Shown piece by piece: positions 9,148 to 16,020 of a stretch of DNA of 35,570 nucleotides (position 1 is the first letter of the stretch; each line of letters begins with the position of its first letter). A program made the translations under genes and the position numbers. The stretch lies in the NCBI GenBank assembly GCA_019747875.1, contig JAIEQI010000011.1, forward strand, positions 1 to 35,570, read 5' to 3'. Under the pieces are notes generated by a model. That model saw nothing but the letters and a program-made list of their open reading frames with translations, made no database searches and was not told the DNA's origin. Origin of the DNA: Candidatus Obscuribacterales bacterium (GTDB lineage Bacteria; Cyanobacteriota; Vampirovibrionia; Obscuribacterales; Obscuribacteraceae).

Positions 9148-9480
9148 GTGGCTCAGTTTTGTAATTCGCGTAATCTCGATCTTGTACTTCAAGATCGATC
9201 CGAAAAGCATCCCCTTCTATTGAACTCTTTTCAACATTTCAGCGTCTTTAAAGAAGGAGCCGTGCGCCGGAGTCGTTGCTACGTTCATGTCGCTATTGAA
9301 GTTTCCGGAAACCTAGTCACAGCCCGATTCGCGGAATGCAACAGCGAGCTCATGGACTCGATCAAACGGTTACCTTTAGAAGTGCTTGATTTGCTCCCTC
9401 AGAAAGTCTTTTCTTTTAGTTCATTAGATGAGTTGAGAGCATGGCTCCACGAAAAGCAGCAAGAGATCGGTCTTAGTTGA
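9148..9480 (+). CDS. DUF4351-like C-terminal fragment
   Basis: This 110-codon frame (GTG start) ends in a DUF4351-like module: IKRLPLEVLDLLPQKVF followed by SFSSLDELRAWL. DUF4351 normally forms the C-terminus of Rpn-type PD-(D/E)XK nuclease/transposase-like proteins of about 250-300 residues; the nuclease part is absent here. A paralogous fragment sits at 19132-19311. The stretch 9220-9257, including a GAAGGAG ribosome-site-like sequence, is almost identical to the leader before an Rpn-type start near the right end of the window (35413-35450). An internal deletion that joined a leader to a C-terminus is the simplest reading. GTG at 9262 is an alternative start. It may still be expressed as a small protein. 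Confidence 0.55.
   Translation: MAQFCNSRNLDLVLQDRSEKHPLLLNSFQHFSVFKEGAVRRSRCYVHVAIEVSGNLVTARFAECNSELMDSIKRLPLEVLDLLPQKVFSFSSLDELRAWLHEKQQEIGLS
9220..9257 (+). repeat. 38-bp leader repeat, copy 1
   Basis: The stretch starts TTGAACTCTTTTCAAC and ends TCTTTAAAGAAGGA. It matches 35413-35450 with about four mismatches. It includes a small inverted repeat (TTGAA-CTCTT-TTCAA) and a purine-rich ribosome-site-like end. In the second copy it precedes the first codons of an Rpn-type gene, so it is probably that family's 5' untranslated region. Confidence 0.7.
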
Positions 9481-9633
9481 CCGTTTCAAACTTCTTTCAG
9501 CTTCGCACTTTAAGATGCTTGGCCGGTTGTTTACTGTAGCGGATTTTTGCGACTGCATATATTTTGCATAGCGCTTAGCTAAAGTTACAAAAATGCGAGT
9601 CTTCAATAATTTCTAGCCAACTGGATTTTTATT

Positions 9634-10701
9634 ATGCAAATAGGTTGTGAGCGGTCATCTAATGCGCCCCGCTTTGATTTGGACGCTCCGTGTATTGCGA
9701 AGTTCTATCCCCTTCTTATGGAGGACGGGCGGAAACGAGTTCCGATGGCTTGTGTGCGCCACATTTTCACTGAGGCGTATGGCAAAAAGCAATCGGATGA
9801 AGACTTTGAGCAATTGTTAAAGCAAGAACTAGTGAAGCTCGCCGGTATGCTCTTTATCTCGTTTCCAGAAAGAATAAATGATTTGGCGTGGACCTCTGAT
9901 GAAGCTGGGCTTCCTGATTGCGTATTTCCTCGCATCCGCCCCGGTGATTCGTACTGCAATCCGGCTGCCACCGACTGGGTGCCTGAACTAGCATTTTGTT
10001 CTGAGCTTACAAACGTTAAACGAATAATGAAAGCCATTGAGATAAACAAGTTCCTGCAGAGTAATAATAAGGCACTACAGGCAGTGCCTTTCAGGGAACG
10101 CGCCCTTCAAATCTTTGGCGACGAAAAAGCATTGGACTCAGAAATCAAAGATAATGCATTGTTTGACGGCCACTTGCCTCTGTCTGTAATCGGCGCATTT
10201 GAACTGGGTCCGCCAATGATCTTTCAGGCTTCTGGTGAGAGAAGTTTGCCTATATTAATCGTGGAGAATTACCATACCTACTGGTCGCTCTGCAAATGGA
10301 ACGCCACTGCTCGGCGGTATTCTGTTGTTGTCTTTGGAGGTGGTCGTGAAATCAATAAAGTCCCTAAGGGATTGATGTTATTGCAAACAGAGTTTGATGC
10401 AGGAAATTTTGAATACTTCGGCGACATCGATTACGAAGGTTTGAGGATAGCCGCAAACTTGTCCGCGAGTTTTGGATGTAAAAATCCCGTCTTACCTGCC
10501 AAGGATTTTTACGATTGGCTTCTAAAACATGGCATTCGCCGTGCAAAAAAATCGGAACCGATGAATAATGAGACATTTCAACGGTCGTTGAGATGGCTTG
10601 ACGGCATAGCATTACAGTATGGCATTACTCAGCTTTTCCGTGAGGACAAGTGGATTCCTCAGGAGAGTCTTGGAATGGAGGGACTCTTGCAGGACTTCTA
10701 G
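9634..10701 (+). CDS. JetD-like Toprim-domain protein (DUF3322/DUF2220-like)
   Basis: A 355-residue soluble protein. The C-terminal half has a Toprim layout: ILIVEN puts the acidic residue at E211, and YFGDIDYEGLRI puts the paired aspartates at D264 and D266. The spacer holds VVVFGGG (231-237). FRERALQIFGDEKALD (153-168) resembles the RELS-x-EIFGDSK motif of JetD/DUF3322-DUF2220 proteins. JetD is the topoisomerase VI-like nuclease subunit of the Wadjet plasmid-defence system. No JetA, JetB or JetC (condensin-like) gene is present here, so this would be a solitary homologue or part of another system. It is divergent from the SNF2 helicase and followed, 216 bp later, by a WYL regulator on the same strand. 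The family assignment rests on motifs read by eye. Confidence 0.65.
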   Translation: MQIGCERSSNAPRFDLDAPCIAKFYPLLMEDGRKRVPMACVRHIFTEAYGKKQSDEDFEQLLKQELVKLAGMLFISFPERINDLAWTSDEAGLPDCVFPRIRPGDSYCNPAATDWVPELAFCSELTNVKRIMKAIEINKFLQSNNKALQAVPFRERALQIFGDEKALDSEIKDNALFDGHLPLSVIGAFELGPPMIFQASGERSLPILIVENYHTYWSLCKWNATARRYSVVVFGGGREINKVPKGLMLLQTEFDAGNFEYFGDIDYEGLRIAANLSASFGCKNPVLPAKDFYDWLLKHGIRRAKKSEPMNNETFQRSLRWLDGIALQYGITQLFREDKWIPQESLGMEGLLQDF

Positions 10702-10917
10702 GGTGTGGTTAGAAAAGCTCGTCCGATTGCTGCAGTTTAGGCACCAGCATCTTAGCCTGCCGCACTAACTCTAGGCGTAGGCTTAACTCAGGGTTCGAAC
10801 CGGCAAGCGCTTCTCAAAACAGCTCTTGATATCTTGCACATACATTAATACGGCTTTGAGGATTTCGACTCGCGGGCATATCGCATATACGTTTTGGTCG
10901 GTATCTTTCAGAGTACT

Positions 10918-11886
10918 ATGTCAAATAAGTTAGAGCGCATTCTTTCAATGGTCAGCGATATTAATCGCGGGACATACCCTTCAATTCATGATCTTTGTGA
11001 TCGCTACGAGATTGCGGAGCGAACACTTTACGCCGATCTTGAATATATCCGGGATCGGATGCGAATTGAAATCAAGCATGATGCCACACGTGGCGGTTAT
11101 TATAATTCGACGCCCGAAGTGAAGCTGCCCGAATTCGATCTTTTCGAAGATGAAATGCAGGCGCTGCTCCTCGGTAAAGACATGCTCATTAATTATTCAG
11201 GTCCCGCTTTTAGAGCCGAACTCGAACAAGCCGTGCGAAAAATTACTTCACGCCTGGCTAAAAAAGAAAGTATTCCGATTGAAGAAATTCGTTCATTAGT
11301 TCGTTTTATTCCCACAGGTGTTGCACCCACCGGAGGGAAGGAGTTGAGCGATATTCGTGACGCATGCGAAAAGAAGAAGACGGTAGAGATCGATTATTAT
11401 GCTCCGTCAACTGGTGAAACTTCGACGCGAAAAATTGATCCCTATAAGATAGTTCAGCACGACGGCGCCTGGTATGTCGCTGGCTGGTGCCATCATCGTA
11501 ATGATATGCGTCAGTTCGCGATTCACAGAATTCGACGGCATAGGGTGCTGAAGGACAGCTTTGAGATTCAACCGGGCTTTGATATTGATAAGTGGATTGA
11601 CTCGGCATTCATTTTTGAACATCGCGATGGCGAGCATATGGTTAGGATTCGATTTACCCCTGTCGGTGCGCGATACGCATTGGATCGCACGTGGCATCAG
11701 GGGCAAAAAGTGCAGAAGCATCCGGATGGATCCTGTACGCTCGAATTTAGCACGCAGAGTTTTGATGAAGTGAAGCGTTGGGTTCTTCCGTTCGGAAGCG
11801 GCGCTGAGGTGCTTGATCCGCCCGAATTGAGACAACGCGTTATGGACGAATTGCAGCGTACGCTTCGCAATTACAAGGAAAGTTAG
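10918..11886 (+). CDS. YafY-type HTH and WYL-domain transcriptional regulator
   Basis: A 322-residue regulator from ATG 10918 (a TTG at 10894 would add eight residues). The N-terminal winged helix-turn-helix (about 1-60) contains ERTLYADLEYIRDRM followed by the wing motif RGGYY. A middle helical segment leads to a WYL domain at about 140-215 (KKKTVEIDYYAPS, KIVQHDGAWYVAGWC, FAIHRIRRHRVL), and a WCX-type C-terminus (about 235-320) includes VRIRFTPVGARYALDR. WYL proteins bind nucleic-acid or nucleotide ligands and often repress defence operons (BrxR, CapW). Its position after the JetD-like gene and near the SNF2 gene suggests it controls this cluster. Confidence 0.9.
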   Translation: MSNKLERILSMVSDINRGTYPSIHDLCDRYEIAERTLYADLEYIRDRMRIEIKHDATRGGYYNSTPEVKLPEFDLFEDEMQALLLGKDMLINYSGPAFRAELEQAVRKITSRLAKKESIPIEEIRSLVRFIPTGVAPTGGKELSDIRDACEKKKTVEIDYYAPSTGETSTRKIDPYKIVQHDGAWYVAGWCHHRNDMRQFAIHRIRRHRVLKDSFEIQPGFDIDKWIDSAFIFEHRDGEHMVRIRFTPVGARYALDRTWHQGQKVQKHPDGSCTLEFSTQSFDEVKRWVLPFGSGAEVLDPPELRQRVMDELQRTLRNYKES

Positions 11887-11940
11887 TTCGCATAAGTAGC
11901 TGAGCTTTGGTGGCGTTTAGGGGTGAAGCGGGTTGCAGCT

Positions 11941-12093
11941 AAGTATGGAGCGCGGACGTCCCGTCCGCCCATATGCAAATTCTACTATCTACGCCACAGC
12001 TTTAGGGAGACTCTACCTCTTGCGAAACTCCGAATACATAGCTGCAACGCGCTTCGCGCTTATGGGCGGACGGGACGTCCGCGCTCCATACTT
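11941..12093. repeat. 33-bp perfect inverted repeat element
   Basis: Arms 11941-11973 and 12061-12093 are perfect reverse complements over 33 bp, separated by 87 bp. Each arm contains the palindrome GGACGTCC within GCGCGGACGTCCCGTCCGCC. The loop has no open frame of note but holds one TCTACG unit (11988) like the tandem array that follows. A single diverged arm, 28 of 33 bases alike, lies at 31791-31823. No clear target-site duplication is visible. It looks like a small non-coding, MITE- or REP-like element. Confidence 0.85.
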
Positions 12094-12097
12094 CGAA

Positions 12098-12229
12098 TCT
12101 ACGTTGGACTTTATCTACGTTGGACTTTATCTACGTTGCAGGGGCTTTATCTACGCTGCAGAGGATTTATCTACGCTGCTGAGGATTTATCTACGCTGCT
12201 GAGGATTTATCTACGTTGCAGAAGCACTG
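12098..12229. repeat. 16/20-bp tandem array with TTTATCTACG core
   Basis: Seven units begin with TCTACG at 12098, 12114, 12130, 12150, 12170, 12190 and 12210. The first two are 16 bp (TCTACGTTGGACTTTA). The rest are 20 bp, e.g. TCTACGCTGCTGAGGATTTA, and units 5 and 6 are identical. The last is partial. The array directly abuts the inverted repeat element. It is not CRISPR: there are no unique spacers. Confidence 0.85.
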
Positions 12230-12266
12230 TAAGGGCTAGGCGGTCGCCCGTTTGAACAGAGCGCTG

Positions 12267-12662
12267 TTAGCAGAGTTTTGCTCGCACCTCATCCCTTGTT
12301 CGGTGCAAACTTTCATCTCCTAAGGTCTGGCGAAGCTCGGTATCAAATAGCTGCCTTAAGGGATCTGCTGCGCTGGCGCCGGCGTGGATTTCAAGCAATT
12401 CAATCGCCGTTAGCAGCAACACCGCGTTGCTTTCTGAAAGGCTTACGAAACTCAATTCAACGTCATCGTTTTCAAGATAGTAGCCGCCCCTAATTCGATC
12501 AAATTGAATATTGACGCCCAACTCATCTTTCAATTCTTTGAGATCGTTGAAGAGAGTGCGCTCCTTAATGTCTAGCGAGGTGCATAGATCCTGCACTCCC
12601 GGAAAGCCCTTTCGTCTTACTGTGCGAATAATTCGAATTAATCGATGCAAACGAGATGCCAT
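12267..12662 (-). CDS. Shortened HTH regulator related to WYL proteins
   Basis: About 131 residues from ATG 12662, which has GGGGA about 7 nt upstream (an in-frame ATG at 12689 adds nine). The N-terminus is the same winged helix-turn-helix as in the WYL regulator nearby: ERTLFNDLKELKDELGV and then RGGYYL. The next segment (LSESNAVLLLTAIELL) matches its linker helices. It stops where the WYL domain should begin. The region beyond the stop is occupied by the repeat array. It could be a truncated paralogue of the 10918 gene or a genuine DNA-binding-only regulator. It converges on the WYL gene, with the repeat element between. Confidence 0.65.
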   Translation of the reverse strand: MASRLHRLIRIIRTVRRKGFPGVQDLCTSLDIKERTLFNDLKELKDELGVNIQFDRIRGGYYLENDDVELSFVSLSESNAVLLLTAIELLEIHAGASAADPLRQLFDTELRQTLGDESLHRTRDEVRAKLC

Positions 12663-12784
12663 TGCAGGGTCCCCACGATACGCTGACAACTAAGAATCAG
12701 CTTATTGAAAAGCTTAAAACATCGGGCTGCAGAATATTTGCAGTTAAGGCACTTGATCTCCTATTGATCAAAAATTTTTTGAGA

Positions 12785-12991
12785 TTAAGGGTTGGAAGAT
12801 CTCTTCTTGATTCTCTTTACCCATGACAGTCCGCTTCCAGGAATGCCGACTGTGATTTGCTTTTCACCATTTGCCCTCCACGTGTATCGCAGTCCTGGAA
12901 TGCCAAAGCTAAGACTGGTTCCGGACTGCGTCTGGGTTACTCTCATTGGACCGAGCTTTTTGCTGCGCCTAAATCTGAATCTCCACCCCAT
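12785..12991 (-). CDS. DUF4236 family small protein
   Basis: A 68-residue basic, beta-rich protein starting MGWRFRFRRSKKLGPMRV and ending with GIPGSGLSWVK. This is the DUF4236 pattern (a glycine-rich beta protein of unknown function, often N-terminal in larger proteins). ATG 12991 is chosen because AGGAGA lies exactly 6 nt upstream; an in-frame ATG seven codons earlier lacks such a site. The ribosome site lies inside the last codons of the upstream gene, whose stop is next to this start, so the pair is translationally coupled. Confidence 0.8.
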   Translation of the reverse strand: MGWRFRFRRSKKLGPMRVTQTQSGTSLSFGIPGLRYTWRANGEKQITVGIPGSGLSWVKRIKKRSSNP

Positions 12992-12992
12992 T

Positions 12993-14078
12993 TTATTTCT
13001 CCTGTGTTTCATTTGGCTTCAAAGCGAGCTTCATCGTCACCGTAGGCTGGTAACCTTCCAGGTTGCGTTTGAATGCCAGTTCAATAACCTGCTTCGACGA
13101 GCCTCCAATAAGTGGATGAAACGGACCGGCCTTTTTTACCAATCGTTCAATTACTTTGTTTTCGCCGCTGACTGCTGGTTCCGAGTCAGGGCTCCCGTTT
13201 TTTGATGACTCCATGATGGGGCTACCATCATCAGAAATCGTGAAGTAAACCGTCCCCGCTGGTGGTTTTGCGTCTTCATAGTGAAGAACATCCAGGACTT
13301 TTTGGCTAACGCTTTGCAAATAGTGCGCATTCCACTTATCCTCAGGAATTCGCTTGGCGTGATCGATTTTGCAATTGATCTTCTGCCCAGGATACCCATC
13401 ACTTGTGAGCTGGGAAACTAATAAGGTGTGCTCCTTCTTGAGTTCGGCAACTTGAACAGATAATTGTTCAACCCTCGCCTGGCTATCGGCAATTTCCTTT
13501 TCCCTTGTTTCCAGATTTGACTGCAAGTTTTGCACCTGCGCCTCTGCCGCTTTAACCTTCTCTGCTTCTATGCTTAAACGCTGATCGGATGAGGACACCT
13601 TCAAGGCCAGGTCCCCAACTTCCTTTTCCAGGCGGCTTTTTGCCTTCAAGGTATTTCCTAAGGATTTTGTGAGCTGAGCCACCTTGAGATCAAGTTGTTT
13701 TCTCTTCCTCTTCTCTTCATTTAAGGCATCCCTCATAAGAGTGATGGATTTTGACCTGAAATCAATTGGCCAGGAGGCAACCCCATCAGGATCTGCTTTC
13801 AATCTGGCAAGTTCGGCTTCGTCAAAAGCGAGAGCACTTTGTTGGTGCCAAAATGTTAAAAGCATGATTGCGAGATTGAATGAAAGAATTTTCGCAGATA
13901 GCTTTTGATGATCGTTAGAGAAGCGCCGCTGAAAAATGCGCGCTTCATAGGATTCATTTCCAGGGGCGAGGACTGGGCTCGCCCCTGGGCTGGCAATAGT
14001 CTGATTCCCTTCTGCAGGAAGGACACAGCTTTTGCTGAATGTTTTGTGCTTAGAATTTGTGTTCAGAGTAATTTGCAT
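12993..14078 (-). CDS. Membrane-anchored coiled-coil protein, TonB-C-like end
   Basis: A 361-residue protein from ATG 14078, with GGGAG about 8 nt upstream. Residues 1-61 are polar and contain a peptide encoded by a palindromic repeat (IASPGASPVLAPG, about 28-40). One hydrophobic segment at about 62-81 (ILSFNLAIMLLTFW) should anchor it. Residues 110-225 are a long coiled coil rich in Lys, Glu, Leu and Gln. The C-terminus (about 245-345) has YFTISDDGSP and a later PFHPL-like motif, resembling the TonB C-terminal or energy-transducer fold; this match is weak. The coupled DUF4236 gene follows. The role may be periplasmic scaffolding. Confidence 0.6.
   Translation of the reverse strand: MQITLNTNSKHKTFSKSCVLPAEGNQTIASPGASPVLAPGNESYEARIFQRRFSNDHQKLSAKILSFNLAIMLLTFWHQQSALAFDEAELARLKADPDGVASWPIDFRSKSITLMRDALNEEKRKRKQLDLKVAQLTKSLGNTLKAKSRLEKEVGDLALKVSSSDQRLSIEAEKVKAAEAQVQNLQSNLETREKEIADSQARVEQLSVQVAELKKEHTLLVSQLTSDGYPGQKINCKIDHAKRIPEDKWNAHYLQSVSQKVLDVLHYEDAKPPAGTVYFTISDDGSPIMESSKNGSPDSEPAVSGENKVIERLVKKAGPFHPLIGGSSKQVIELAFKRNLEGYQPTVTMKLALKPNETQEK
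13960..13988. repeat. Palindromic repeat inside a coding region
   Basis: Perfect 11-bp arms CCAGGGGCGAG and CTCGCCCCTGG around GACTGGG lie in frame within the coiled-coil protein gene, near its start. It shares the GGGGCGA core of the 50-74 palindrome. The encoded peptide is Ala/Pro/Ser-rich and lies in the disordered N-terminal tail. Confidence 0.7.
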
Positions 14079-14252
14079 ATCAAAATGCTCCCATCATTAT
14101 CTGTGTGAGTGGAGTCATTTCGAAATCAACAGCAAGCACTTTCAGTTCAACTCATTTCGCAAACTTTGTCAAGATCGGATCTCGGCATAGTATGCGCGAT
14201 CCAGCTTGGTGCAGGTGTATGCGTCAAATCGAATTTTATCTACGAAAAGATA

Positions 14253-14332
14253 AACTGCACGAATGATGCAGTTCGCGGATCTATTCTGATTGTAGAAATA
14301 TTCAATGCAGCATATTTTGCTGCACAAATATT
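14253..14332. promoter_or_regulatory. Nested TGCAG palindromes upstream of TerY-P operon
   Basis: The 341-bp gap before the VWA gene holds two clear inverted repeats: AACTGCA-N7-TGCAGTT (14253-14273) and TGCAGCA-N5-TGCTGCA (14306-14324). The second is flanked by AATATT on both sides (14297-14302 and 14327-14332). A possible promoter, TTGTAG (14290) - 17 bp - TATTTT (14313), would place the second palindrome over the spacer and -10. This fits a repressor operator for the operon starting at 14420. Promoter and operator are both inferred. Confidence 0.4.
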
Positions 14333-14419
14333 GCAGTGGAGTAGAAATCAACAACTCATGCAGTGCTGCCGTTATTAAAGCAAGCAACGAAGGAATAGCG
14401 GCAAACGGAGAGGAGACTT

Positions 14420-15091
14420 ATGGCTGAACAAATTCCATTCGGAACTGATAATTTCGCAGACAATCCAGAACCGCGCGTGCCATCAATTTTGTTACTTGAT
14501 GTGTCTGGTTCTATGAATGGGCACCCGATAGATGAGCTGAACAATGGACTTCATCAATATAAAAGCGAATTGAGCGCAGATTCAATCGCGTCGAAGCGTG
14601 TGGAGGTAGCAATTGTTACTTTTGGAGGTGAGGTAAAAGTTGAATCACCATTTTGTACGGCTGATCATTTTGTGCCACCACAATTGAGCGCAGACGGCGA
14701 CACCCCGATGGGGCACGCTATTGTTGAAGCAATCAATATGCTTCGCGATCGCAAGGATCTTTATCGGGCGAACGGAATCATGTTTTATCGCCCGTGGATA
14801 TTTTTGATCACCGATGGAGCGCCAACAGACGACTGGCATGCTGCTGCCCAGAGAGTAAAAGAGGGAGAGCAGAAAAAAGAATTCATGTTTTTTGCCGTGG
14901 GCGTCGAAGGAGCTCAAATGGACACGCTATCCAAAATAAGTGTTCGTCAGCCATTAAACCTGAAGAAATTAGCATTCCGAGAACTGTTTCAGTGGCTTTC
15001 GAATTCTCAGCAATCTGTATCTCGCTCCAAGCCGGGCGAGGAGGTTTCGCTGAGCAACCCGGCCGGACCCAACGGATGGGCGACAGTATGA
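14420..15091 (+). CDS. terY: TerY-type von Willebrand factor A domain protein
   Basis: A 223-residue cytoplasmic protein that is essentially one VWA domain. The metal-ion-dependent adhesion site is complete: DVSGSM (27-32), the Thr in DGDTPMG (about 95) and ITDG (130-133). TerY proteins are the VWA members of tellurite-resistance/stress gene clusters. ATG 14420 has a strong GGAGAGGAG site 5 nt upstream. Its stop overlaps the PP2C start as ATGA. VWA, PP2C and an atypical kinase in this order form the TerY-P triad described in comparative genomics of Ter stress systems (Anantharaman, Iyer and Aravind). It probably acts as a metal-dependent scaffold for the phosphorylation switch. Confidence 0.88.
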   Translation: MAEQIPFGTDNFADNPEPRVPSILLLDVSGSMNGHPIDELNNGLHQYKSELSADSIASKRVEVAIVTFGGEVKVESPFCTADHFVPPQLSADGDTPMGHAIVEAINMLRDRKDLYRANGIMFYRPWIFLITDGAPTDDWHAAAQRVKEGEQKKEFMFFAVGVEGAQMDTLSKISVRQPLNLKKLAFRELFQWLSNSQQSVSRSKPGEEVSLSNPAGPNGWATV

Positions 15092-16020
15092 GCTCGATGC
15101 CGAAGGAAAACAGCTGCGTCGAACCGATTTTGGAGAATATTGATGCAGATTGCGAGCCTGTTGTTAGCGGTGAGTTTCCTGAGCAAGATCCATTGGATGT
15201 AAGACACATCTCATCGGATGCGTGGAAGTCCATTTGCGGATCCGAAATTGGCACTGCACATGTTAAAGATGCTTCCGTCTGCCAGGACTTTTCTTGTGCT
15301 CAGCTTGTCGAGTTGGGAGTTAATAACTCCGCCTTGATTCTGACCTGCGCCGACGGGGCGGGTAGCGCAAGGCATTCTCACCTGGGAGCCAGAATCAGCT
15401 GCATCGAAATGCAGAAAGCGTTGCGATCAGGTCTTATATATTTGGGTTCTGTAGAAAGCATTGAACAGGAAAATGTGGTTTCATGGTTTGAATCGTTGCA
15501 GGCTCATCTGGTGGCGCTTGCAAAAAGGATCGGAGCTAACTACCACGATCTCGCCTGTACGCTGCTCGTTGCAATAGTTGGCGAGAATTGTTCTTTATTT
15601 GCGCAAGTCGGCGACGGGGCCATTATTGTTAACTCCGGGGAGTCAAAGAATGAAGACGACTTAGATATCGTCTTCTGGCCGGACAACGGCGACTACCTCA
15701 ACATAACCACATTTGTGACCTCAGACCACTTGCATAAATCCATGAGTGTGAAACATATAAACCGGCGCATCGACCGGGTCGCTATGATCACAGACGGTCT
15801 GGAGCTTCTTGCATTGAACTTTAGGGACAGGACTGCGCATGCTCCGTTTTTCATTCCAATGTTCAGGCAACTGCAAGAGTCACCGAATCCAGCTCTCCTG
15901 GTAGAGCCGTTGAAGTCTTTTTTGAGTTCACATGCTATCAACGCAAAAACTGATGACGACAAAACCTTGATGCTTGCAATACGGAGCCATGGCGATGCAG
16001 TCGACAAAGACGGCGATTAG
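15088..16020 (+). CDS. PP2C-family protein phosphatase of TerY-P triad
   Basis: A 310-residue metal-dependent Ser/Thr phosphatase. Conserved acidic motifs are visible: [14 protein letters not shown] (D67), CADGAGSA (D89), QVGDGAI (D176), ITDGLE (D236) and a final DDDKT (about 289-293). The pattern GxxH...CQD is that of the short PP2C_2 group found in Ter and related signalling clusters. The ATG at 15088 overlaps the VWA stop by four bases (ATGA); an in-frame ATG at 15076 is an alternative. The gene overlaps the kinase that follows by about 26 bp. It should reverse phosphorylation by that kinase. Confidence 0.9.
   Translation: MSSMPKENSCVEPILENIDADCEPVVSGEFPEQDPLDVRHISSDAWKSICGSEIGTAHVKDASVCQDFSCAQLVELGVNNSALILTCADGAGSARHSHLGARISCIEMQKALRSGLIYLGSVESIEQENVVSWFESLQAHLVALAKRIGANYHDLACTLLVAIVGENCSLFAQVGDGAIIVNSGESKNEDDLDIVFWPDNGDYLNITTFVTSDHLHKSMSVKHINRRIDRVAMITDGLELLALNFRDRTAHAPFFIPMFRQLQESPNPALLVEPLKSFLSSHAINAKTDDDKTLMLAIRSHGDAVDKDGD

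Noticed and set aside
10785..10805. GGTTCGAACC, reminiscent of a tRNA T-loop
   Set aside because: The flanking bases do not form a T-stem on either strand and no acceptor or anticodon arm is found.
10709..10813. 35-codon minus-strand frame ending LVPKLQQSDELF, possible gene remnant
   Set aside because: Plausible protein-like composition, but too short, preceded by a stop, and without a recognised family. The 216-bp gap is left without a gene.
12098..12229. Possible CRISPR array
   Set aside because: Units are contiguous, 16-20 bp, with no unique spacers and no cas genes; it is a simple tandem repeat. The same applies to 6243-6562.
14794..15087. N-terminal extension of the PP2C gene
   Set aside because: The frame is open within the VWA gene but reads as shadow sequence. 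The ATGA overlap at 15088 is the natural start.
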